In this document: positions 54,852 to 64,000 of the stretch, in pieces | How positions within the stretch are numbered: the stretch's first letter is position 1 | Layout: each line of letters begins with the position of its first letter | Source of the DNA: Elmis aenea | Taxonomy: Eukaryota > Arthropoda > Insecta > Coleoptera > Elmidae | Direction of reading: 5' to 3' | DNA: 64,000 bases | Assembly (NCBI GenBank): GCA_947652605.1 | Contig: OX393577.1 | Span: 34,413,466 to 34,477,465 of the forward strand | The notes under the pieces: model-generated | Databases searched by the model: none | What the model saw: only the letters and a program-made list of their open reading frames with translations | What the model was told of the DNA's origin: nothing | Program-made: the position numbers and the translations under genes

Positions 54852-56396
54852 TACAGGGTGTCCCAGCCAAGACGAATTATTCGATAGCTCTGTTATTAGT
54901 AATAATATTTAAAAAAAGTTCAATATAAAAGTTGTTTGTAATCATTTACTACATAACCTAAAATTATTTTCAACTATACACAGTGTTTTGTTTTTGCGCT
55001 CTGATACCAAACATAGTTTTTTTATATAGAACACCCTGTATGTATTTTGTAATTTTTGGATGTAAAATTAAATTCTCTTTCAAAAATATTATAGGTTATT
55101 TATGTCTAAAATGAACCGTTTTTGAGTTATAGACGTTTTTTTGACAATTTTGACAGATGCAGACCTTTATAAAAATATTTATAGTTATTAACACCAGAGC
55201 AAATTACTCTGGTAATTCATTAAACAATAGTGTCATAGTGATTGTTGACTAGCTACATTTTAAAAATAATATACAGGGTGTTCGTTTTACTCCGTCCATT
55301 TCGTTAAACTTTAAACGCATGTAAGTAATTTTTTTTAAATGGAACGCCCTATATATTTTTACATTTTCTTGTAGAAAATTTAATTATCTTTCAAAGTTAT
55401 TAAGCATGTTTTATGTCTAAATATAATATTTTTGGAGTTATATCGTTTCTTATGATTATTTGCGAGTGTTTTACCTAAAATATCGGTAGTAGCCTTTGAA
55501 AATTCAAAACAATTTGTAAGACCTATCAACCAGAACAATTAATCGGCACAATTTAAACTATTATGCCACTAAAAATCCATATTCTTTTAAAAGTTGTAGA
55601 TAAACAGCATAAATGGCAGCAAATAACACCAGAATGCTGTGTATCTACAGTTCTTAAAAAATATGGATTTTTAGTGGCATAATAGTGAAAATTGTGCCGA
55701 TTAAGTGTTTTGGTTAAAAGTTCATCCAAATTGTTTTGAATTTTCAAAGGCTACTACCGATATTTTAGGTAAAATACTCGCAAATAATCATAAGAAACGA
55801 AATAACTTCAAAAATATTATATTTAGACGTAAAACATGCTTAATAACTTTGAAAGATAATTAAATTTTCTACAAGAAAATGTAAAAATATATAGGGTGTT
55901 CCATTTAAAAAAAATTATTTACATGCGTTTAAAGTTTAGCGAAATGGACCGAGTAAAACGAACACCCTGTATATTATTTTAAAAGTTTAACCAATCAACA
56001 ATCACTATGACACTATTGTCTAATAAATAGCGAGAGTAAATTGCTCTGGTGTTGTTATGTTAATAAATATAAATATTTTTATAAAGGTCTGCATCTGTCA
56101 AAATTTTCAAAAAAACGTCAATAACTCAAAAACGGTTCATTTTAGACATAAATAACTTAAAATATTTTTGAAAGAGAATTTAATTTTACATCCAAAAATT
56201 ACAATATATACAGGGTGTTCCATATAAAAAAACTATGTTTGGTATCAGAGCGCAAAAACAAAACACTGTGTATAGTTGATAATAATTTTAGGTTATGTAG
56301 TAAATGATTACAAACAACTTTTATTTTAAACTTTTTTTAATATTATTACTAATAACAGAGCTATCGAATAATTCGTCTTGGCTGGGACACCCTGTA
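54852..56396. mobile_element. 1.55-kb near-loopless palindromic TACAGGGTG element
   Basis: The ends TACAGGGTGTCCCAGCCAAG and its mirror are flanked by TA. The arms (54852-55611 and 55635-56396) are reverse complements almost to the centre, leaving a loop of only about 23 bases. Blocks bounded by the end motif lie at 54977-55040 (64 bp) and 55272-55353 (82 bp), as in palindromes A and B. No transposase remains. Confidence 0.85.
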
Positions 56397-57375
56397 CACT
56401 TTTAAATAAAATGTGTTATTTTGACGAATTTTTAATGAGGAAGTAATTTAAATGCAAATTAAATAGTAAATGGTCGTCATCAAAGAACATGTTGGAAGTT
56501 TGTTCATACTTCATATACAACTTTATCTTACATTTTACATTCTATTTGTTTTAAGTTACGTATAAACACTTACATTTTTTCGCATAAAGCATTGAGATAA
56601 TTTTAAACAAGCATATGCTTTCACTTTTAATGGGAAAATCTAATTTGATGTGTAAATTTCCTTAAAGCTTCAGTACCGTATTTTCGAAACATGCAAATCC
56701 CTTCTCCAACTTCTCGTTGATGAGCAGTCACAGACATTATCTCGAAAATCAAGAAACAGTCACGTTCACATTGAAAACGGTAAACATGACAGTAATCCTG
56801 CGTTATCTGATAAACAGACAGGTGATAAGGGGGGTTGTGTACAGGAGAAACGAAATGACATCTCCGTGTTTTGGTCTCTGAAGTAATACACGTACACGTA
56901 CAGCGCAAATGCGAAACAAATAATAAAATCATTGTGTGTAACGTTTAATCAGTCTTTTATGTATTAACAATACGTAAACTATGAATTCACTTAAATGATA
57001 CATGGTTAAGGGTGTAGGTTAAATGTCAAAATGGCATTAAACGTGTCTTGAATTTCTCCCCAACTTTGCTAATTTAACCGTCTATGCAACTCTTATAATA
57101 ACAAAGACCCATACAACATATTATGTAGATTATTGTCACACTGTATATGGTTATTCCTAGTGATTGTGATTGTGATTATGCCGATTACCTTACTCAAAGC
57201 AACTCATTTGATGTTTTATCAAATTAGAATCAAAGATAAAATCCATCTTTTTTTTTGAAATAAGGAATTTAATGAATGTACTTCATAACCACTATGCTGT
57301 TAGTTACCATCGTTGTTTATTTAAAACTTACGGTTTAAAAAAATATTATGGAAGCCTCTATCGGCATTATTTATA
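56397..57375. other. No confirmed feature
   Basis: A 101-codon frame on the - strand (56627-56932) lies in slightly less AT-rich DNA. It shows no family motif and has no splice context that I can see. Confidence 0.4.
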
Positions 57376-58447
57376 TACAGGGTGTTTCTTAAATATTGCA
57401 AAAAAAGTAAGGAGGTGATTCCTTATCGAAAATTAAGGAAGGTCTTTGATATACATTTTTTCCTTAGAAGTATCCTTTCGGAGATACACCCCCCTAAAAG
57501 GGTGTGGTAAAATTGGGTTTTTATTTTATTTCTCAAATTTGGATAATTGTAGGAGAATATTTGGTAGATGTTTAATACTTACTAAAAGGTTTCCCATACT
57601 AATATTTTTAATCATCTTCTACCTTCACAGGGGCTGAACAATGCGACCCCTGTTGGTTTTTTTATCAGAACTTTTTAGTGGGTTAAAATTTTGCATTAAA
57701 ATTTTTTTTTTTGAAAGACTGATTTATTTAAAAACGTGTTTTCTTATTTAGTTTTTCTCATAAAACCTACAGTTTTTGAGTAAAAAATAAAATAGGTATA
57801 CATGAACCATCAAATATTCCAATATAAAACGAATCATTTTGGTGGTTACCATGGTTTGTTTATTATCATGTTGGGTAGAAGTGACGGGTGTAATTCATTT
57901 CAAAGTTTACGCGGTGACAAAGCTAAAACGCTTGTCAACTCTATCCAACATGAACATAAACAAACCATGGCAACCACCAAAATGATTCGTTCAATATGGG
58001 AATGTTTGATGGTTCATGTTTATTTATTTTATATCTCAATCACAAATTGTAGGTTTTACGAGAAAAACTAAAGAATAAAAAAAATTCTAAATAAAGCAAG
58101 CTTTCAAATAAAAAAAATTAAAGGCAAAATTTTAACCTACTAAAAAGTTCTGATAAGAAAACCAACAGAGGTCGCACTTTTCAGCCTCTTGTGAAGGTGG
58201 AAGATGATTAAAAATATTAGTATGGGAAACTTTATAAAGAGTATAAAATATCTACCAAATATCATTCTCCTACATTTCTCCAAATTTGAGAAATAAAATA
58301 AAAACCTAATTTTACCGCTCCCCTTTAGGGGGGTGTATCTCAAAACGAAGACGCCTAGAGAAAAAATTTTAAATGAAAGACCCCCTTTAATTTTCGATAA
58401 GGAATCACTTCCTGAATTTTTTTGCAATACTTAAGAAACACCATGTA
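57376..58447. mobile_element. 1.07-kb palindromic TACAGGGTGTTTC element
   Basis: The left end TACAGGGTGTTTCTTAAATA is mirrored at 58427-58447 (slightly changed, ACCATGTA). The arms are inverted copies, including GATTCCTTATCGAAAATTAA and its mirror near 58390. The loop is about 57 bases around 57910. Similar frames on both strands are by-products of the palindrome. Confidence 0.8.
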
Positions 58448-58924
58448 TATTGCATTATCAAACTTAGAACGTCACGGTTTTTATTTGGCCGAATATGCCA
58501 TATAGTACCCGATAAAAAATTGTGTTAGTTTGTTTTTTAAATGATTTTTAGTAGTTGTACAGGATATTTGCAAATGTATAAGCAAGCTTTGCATATCATA
58601 TCAATCTGCAATTTAAACATGTGTATTGTATTATATAATTTTTTTCCTTGGTGTATAGTTTAAGATTGATTAATAAATATGTAATTGTAAATTTTGCAAT
58701 CTACCCGTCAAGAGGGTTGTGTATGGATTCACAAAGATGAGTAAATTTCAACGCTGACAAAAAATATTTTATTTGGAATTGTAGTCCTAGCGGTTTGAAT
58801 TAAGCAAAATCTAAAGAGAACAATTTACAGTGAAATGGTACACAAAACAATTTTAATGGAAGTATTCAGTTCAATTATGCATAATCTCGTACGGTAACTA
58901 CAACCTACCAGTTTTTAGCTAAAA
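58448..58924. other. Upstream part of a decayed mariner remnant or unrelated DNA
   Basis: No motif is clear before 58925. Confidence 0.35.
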
Positions 58925-59110
58925 GAAAAGGTAAAAGTGATAGGTCACCCACCGTATTCATCTGATTTGGCAATGTGCGACTTTTGGTTATCTTTTGAAC
59001 TGAAAAGACATATGGAGTACGAAGTCGTTGTATAAAAAGGAGATTAATACTGCCACACACGATTATTTTGCAAATATTCTGAAAGAAGATTGCTTAGGAA
59101 ATTTTAAGAA
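58925..59110 (+). pseudogene. Mariner transposase C-terminal remnant
   Basis: The + strand reads VIGHPPYSSDLAMCDFWLSF, then ELKRHMEYE, before stops. This is the third-Asp motif of mariner transposases (HPPYSPDLAPCDFWLFP.LK). The rest is decayed and no terminal repeats were identified. Confidence 0.65.
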
Positions 59111-59986
59111 TAGGAAAGTTAAAATGGTGTATTATATTGTCTAAAAGAATTACTTTGAACTCACCCAAAATAAAAATCCGTATTAAGCGTATTTTTAATT
59201 TTCAGTAAATTCAGTTTATTGCGAACCACTGAATTTTATAAATCAAGTTTTAAATAATAATAAAATGAATTACTGATAACGATCGATGATTGAATATTTA
59301 TAAGCTGAATTAAATACCGCACAATGAATTTCGGAGAACGAAATAAAATTTAAAAAAAAAGACTCGGTGATGTAGTGGGGGCCTTAAACTAAATCCGTGC
59401 TTGGTTGGTTTATTCACATTAAGTTCTGACAATCATTATTCATCTCTTTACCACACTAAACTCTTTAATGCTGAATAACGTACAGCTATAAAGCGTTCAA
59501 TATTCGATTATCTTATATGCCAAAGCCCAGGACGTAATTCCACGGTAGTTTTCCAATAAAGTTTGAATGGAGAATGTTTTAGAACCTATTCGAGTGGGTT
59601 TACTAGTCCATAAAATACGATGTGCGTGACAAAAACGATGGATAAAACCAACATTTCAGGTCCGTGCATAAGTTTAAAAGAATTTCGCATACTACATGAT
59701 GCACTATGTTTGTTTTGGAAAGGTTATGAATACAATTACTTATAGTGTATTTATAGCATTTGGAAATATTTAAATGGTGGACGTTTACTTTTATTTGCGT
59801 GTACTACATAATCTTTAATTTAACTTATGATTTGATTTTTGAAAAAACAGAATTTGTAAGAAAATTTATTACACTATTTAAATAAAACATTCACAACTCA
59901 TTACCTTAAGTAATTTAAGTACGTTTAATAATAAAAGTAACACTTCTCATTTTATACTCAACATAATACTACCTGATTTTTTCTTC
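59111..59986. other. AT-rich DNA, nothing recognised
   Basis: No feature seen. Confidence 0.5.
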
Positions 59987-60266
59987 CAGGTGTATTGAAG
60001 GGTGTTGGGTGAAAACAAGTATTGTCAATTTTTATTGGATCTTTACAATTCAGTTTTAAAGATTTTAAAGTCTACTATTTTATTGCTCGTGGAGCTGCAT
60101 CAACCAAACTTTATTTTACTGTGGATTATATTATTATAAATGAGTAGGTATTAATCAATGAATTTGATTATTTTTTTAAATTAAAACTATAATAATTAGT
60201 TCAATATCTCCAAATCGGTTAAAAATTACATTTCTTTTTTTCACCCAACACCTTTCGATTTAGGTT
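59987..60266. mobile_element. 280-bp MITE with GGGTGTTGGGTGAAA ends
   Basis: CCAGGTGTATTGAAGGGTGT and TGGGTGAAA at the left are mirrored by TTTCACCCAACACCTTTCGA at 60239. The inverted repeat is about 25 bases with an AT-rich interior. The superfamily is not identified. Confidence 0.6.
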
Positions 60267-60441
60267 AAAAAAAACTGAACCATTTTTAGAATAAAATTTG
60301 ACTTGTAATCTAAAAAATAGCAATATACAAGGTGTTCTATTAAAAATATTAGGTATTGGTATGTGAAAAAAAAAACACTCAGTAAAGCAGAAAATAATTT
60401 AATATTACGTAGCTCATGATATTGTCACATTGTCTGTAAGG

Positions 60442-60707
60442 CAGTGTTCCTCAATGTTTTTGTGTTTGTGTCTCCCTTTTCTAGATAAAATTTTATTGTG
60501 CATCCTTTTTCTATTTCAAATTTTACTGGTTCCCCCTTTTTTATGTCAATTTTTGTTGCACGTCTCTTTCAATCCTGAATCCTTTTACCTTGACAAAACA
60601 CTTCATTATTTTGTTATTATTTGTTAGTTGAAATGTAAACTTAAAACTTAACAATACAAACTATTTTATATGCTTGCTAAGAACCTATCATATGTTAAGA
60701 ATCGCTG
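60442..60707. mobile_element. 266-bp hAT-like MITE
   Basis: The left end CAGTGTTCCTCAATG and right end (complement CAGCGATTCTTAACA) are of the hAT type. The left flank is CTGTAAGG (60434-60441). The right flank, read with the adjacent TTAA element removed, is CTTTAAGG, agreeing at 7 of 8 positions. Confidence 0.7.
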
Positions 60708-60709
60708 CT

Positions 60710-61023
60710 TTAATATATTGACTGTTACGTCACCCATATATGGGTGACACCACTGTGTTCGCTGTGGGCCACGTCAGTCATATATGGATGACACGTTTGA
60801 TTTTTGTTGGAGCCTTGTCAGACAAATGGTCGACAGTATATGAACATTTATTTGGTTTCTTAAAGCGTGGCGTCTGGTGAAACTTTTCTTGTATTGGTTT
60901 TGGCCCTGCTCAAAAAATTAGATGAATAAAAGCAATTATTGAACATTCATTATTTTGCTTTAAAACACACGTGGCCCCATGGAAAGTTTTTTTCCAACAT
61001 AGCCGTGGCAGTCAGTGTGTTAA
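60710..61023. mobile_element. 314-bp piggyBac-like MITE
   Basis: It is bounded by TTAA at 60710-60713 and 61020-61023. The ends ATATTGACTGTTACG and (complement) CACACTGACTGCCACG are inverted relatives. A perfect 20-base palindrome, GTCACCCATATATGGGTGAC, lies at about 60730, with a related GTCAGTCATATATGGATGAC near 60773. The TTAA target and size fit a piggyBac-derived MITE. Confidence 0.7.
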
Positions 61024-63844
61024 GGGCAATAAATGATTTGCAATCGCAGAATGGATCGCAATAACTTAAAATTGTAAAAATAAATCTGCTCAACACAAAT
61101 TTGAAATACATAAAAAATAAACATGAAAATTTTTAAGAAACTTTTAAACAAAACAAATTTTTTAACAAAACTCGGACCTTTATCCTTTACCATACCGTGA
61201 TTAGTCTACATTTAAAAAGAACAAGCGCCTCCACCATATGTTACATTGCATTTAAGAGCTTATTCTCAAATACTATGTGCGCTTGGGGGAGGGGCGATGC
61301 TAAATAATATTCAACTTAAGGAGCAGATTTATTAACACTAAAGATAAGGTAAACATCGACAGCCCGTTGGAAAATTTTACTTATTGATTGAGAGATCGGT
61401 GGCTGCCGGACAACCGGCTCTGAATCTCAACTGTTGACTGTCTCCCCATAATATGAGAAGACTAGATACTTGTATTCATATTTACCCTGATTCAGCACTG
61501 TTACGTTTCAACAGGAAAGGCATAATGCCATAATGAATGAATGGCCTCTGGAATGTATTCTGGAACATATCCCTTTAAACGGAATCTAATAAACTTTATT
61601 TTACATTCACTCTAAAATATTAAATTGAAATAAAATATTCGTCTGATAATAATAATCTAAGCATAGCATTGTTAAATGATTAAACAGTTGACCAAATATC
61701 TCTCAAATAACTTTTATAACAACAGCGTCATCAATGTTCTTTTCTTAAAACCAACTTAAAAGTTACATCCCACAAAATATTTGTAAAATGTATCAAATTG
61801 TATGGTTAAATTAACCTCATTAAGAAATTCACAGTTACCTACGTGGTGATAAACTGTGTATGATTATTATTTGCAGAAGTTATTTTAATAAATTTTGTAT
61901 AAAATTTGAGCATCAGATGTATTTATGAGTTATGGTTATGACCCGTGTTTTAAAGTTAATTGCCATTACATCGATTAAATACATTTTATCAAACCAGTTC
62001 TGCATGTGCTTTTACATGTCATTAGTCGTAATAATTTTACCACGTTGGCAACATCCGGTAGTTAAAGTTGAACAGTAACGCTTTGCATGTAATCAGCATT
62101 TTCATTTACACAATGCAACGGGTCATTCAGCGAAGTAAATCACATTCAAACGGGTTTATGCAGACATCGATTGAGGAGTTAAATTTAAAAATATTCTTAC
62201 ATAACCCCTTGCACCAAACTTGTGAAATTGCTGCACTTACCAATAATTAATTGTTTTGCTTACAACACAGGCCCTTGATTATTAATTGAACGAACTGATT
62301 GAGTTAGCTGAACACGTAGAATTTAAGCTAAAATTACTATTTCGATTTTTGAAAAACAGTCTTATGATTCGTTTGGGTGATAGAAAAGTTCTTTCCATTT
62401 AAAGAATTTTGAAAGAAACAAAAACGAACTATATCAATACTTTCATGAAAAGTGTGGTTATATTTAAGTAAATTTGACATTTAAAGCTCATAATTATAAC
62501 CCCTAAAATCAACTTTACACGACTTCCAAACGTCAAGTGTTTTCTTTACGAATTTTCTCTAAATCAAGTAAGTCGCCGCTTGTACGCTGCGGGACTACAA
62601 GGTGTAATTTTTGAAAGAATGTTGAGACGGATGTTCAATCGTTTTCGGTCCTGAGATTACAATATGGAGGATAATTCCAAGTCAAATGGATGTCAAATGG
62701 ATGACAGAACATTGTGCAAAAAAAAATTATCTTTACGATTCGGGTGCGTCGCGCCAGCTAGAGAATTATTAATTTAGATCTTGATAGCGGTTGTTTAAAG
62801 TGAATTTTAAAAAAGCTGGTCTTAGAGAGAAAGGCCGCAACTGTAAGTCAAGCGGTAAGCATGTATTGCCAAGTCTAAGTTTCTAATTGAGAAAGTGCCG
62901 ATAAAATTCCAAAAGTTAAAATTTTATTATCCAGATGCTAAATTCTGATTGATCCTTGTATTTCATGATGAAAGGAAATATGCAACATCAAAAATATCAA
63001 AAGTAATATTATTCAGTGCATAGGTACCTAGAAATTTGTTAAGTTTTAAAATTTCGTAAGCTTTATAAACATTCTTGCGTTATAGCAACGCCACTCCTAA
63101 ACAATTTAAAAGTGCATACAAAAAATTCCCAATCAGACATGAAATAAAAAAACTTATATATCAGGTGAAATTGGTGTGCATGTATCATCAAAAAATTAAA
63201 ATAACACCTATATGTGATGGACCCGGATATTGTTTGTTCTTTTGAGTCTACCTGTAAGACATATAGGTATGCAGTATCAAAGTTATTTTTTTGGTTTTCA
63301 CAAGTACACGTATTAAATGAAAACTCTAGGAATACCTTTTGGAAGGAAAATTATTGTTAACGTGGGGGTTTCTCTTTTTACCCCGTGTTTTATATACTTA
63401 CTAAATCAACCTGAAACTACTTCAAAACTGTGGGTTTTGTTGCAAGGAAATCGCTTAATAAAATGATGTTAAGCTTAAAACTATTTATTGCTAATTTACT
63501 TACATATTATATACATCATTGGTTGTATTCACACGTCACTACAAGACTTTACTCTTCTGCCGTCACTACAATAATCCCTTAATTTTTCTTTACTTTTCCT
63601 AATGATTTTTATGCTGAATCTACATAAATTACTGCGTTTCACCCGCGGAGTATATTCAGCCCCGCGCGGCTCATACATCTAATTTGCTGAATTAACGGAA
63701 TACATAACACGCGAGAATTTGGAATATGAAACTAATAAACTGCGGAATGATGTTTTGTCTTTGGAATACAAAAATGTGCAACTGCAACATCATATTTTGG
63801 TAACGAATTATTCCAATTTTAGTTAATTTCCATGAACATTTATA
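61024..63844. other. AT-rich DNA, nothing recognised
   Basis: No gene, RNA or paired transposon end that I can support. Short frames at 62068-62250 look random. Confidence 0.5.
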
Positions 63845-64000
63845 TACAGTGTGTCCAAAATGTAACGTAACGGATCAATATCTCGTCTTGTAACAATTTC
63901 ACAAAAAAAAAAGTTGTTTGTGGTAATTTACTACATGACCTTAAATTATTTTCAACTATACAGGGTGTTCCATTTTCGCGCTATATCAAAAACAAAGATT
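63845..64000. mobile_element. Left arm of a TACAG-type element running off the window
   Basis: It starts TACAGTGTGTCCAAAATG after TA. The motif recurs as TACAGGGTGTTCC at 63959, 114 bases in, preceded by a conserved stretch (TTAAATTATTTTCAACTA) also present in the arms at 4850 and 54852. The element is cut by the window edge. Confidence 0.7.

Noticed and set aside
56627..56932. A 101-codon - strand frame in less AT-rich DNA
   Set aside because: No domain, signal peptide or splice context. Not strong enough to call a gene, though transcript data could change that.
57446..58427. Two similar frames on opposite strands (57446-57637 + and 58140-58427 -)
   Set aside because: They are the two arms of the 57376-58447 palindrome.
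60325..60360. TACAAGGTGTTC, resembling a TACAGGGTG end
   Set aside because: It is mutated and no partner or arm similarity could be established.
1..64000. CRISPR arrays, tRNA or rRNA genes and prokaryotic operons
   Set aside because: None seen. The spliced receptor gene and eukaryotic transposons make a prokaryotic source untenable.

Overview
The window is AT-rich, intron-containing, transposon-packed animal DNA, almost certainly from an insect. A beetle-like, repeat-rich genome is my guess from the many TACAGGGTG-ended elements, not something proven here. One host gene is clear: the 3' part of a discoidin domain receptor (Ddr) tyrosine kinase gene on the + strand. It has eleven coding exons from 13168 to 27128. 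All reading phases agree at the ten junctions, giving 764 codons and a stop. The signal peptide and the first part of the discoidin domain are not found and probably lie upstream of the window. The kinase domain looks degenerate: the VAxK lysine is tyrosine, HRD is HKD, DFG is DLG and the DYY of the activation loop is DYC. This makes it a candidate pseudokinase receptor.

Nearly everything else recognisable is mobile DNA. (1) Tc1/mariner-type elements with ends like TACAGGGTG, many folded into long palindromes: 606-1767, 4850-8622 (two palindromes joined), 12176-12746, 28904-29485, 33851-34210, 45793-46770, 54852-56396, 57376-58447 and 63845 to the window end. Several keep transposase pieces in or near the loop. 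The larger ones share a fixed internal layout of short blocks bounded by the same motif. (2) A nearly full-length mariner at 40114-41386 and a fold-back mariner at 27987-28750. (3) Non-LTR retrotransposons: a recently inserted, almost complete Jockey-like element at 47105-51323 with a 14-bp target duplication, and older remnants at 1-2137, 14850-15880 and 35100-35450. (4) hAT-like, piggyBac-like and other small non-autonomous elements, some nested inside one another.

Layout: 1-8.6 kb, retrotransposon remnant and giant palindromes; 8.6-13.2 kb, mostly featureless with one short mariner-like element; 13.2-27.1 kb, Ddr exons with transposon-bearing introns; 28-47 kb, fold-back elements, remnants and featureless AT-rich DNA; 47-51 kb, the Jockey-like element; 51-64 kb, more palindromes and miniature elements. 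No tRNA, rRNA, CRISPR array or bacterial gene was seen. I see no second certain host gene. A two-exon candidate at 33065-33259 and a lone signal-peptide-like frame at 11074 are weak.
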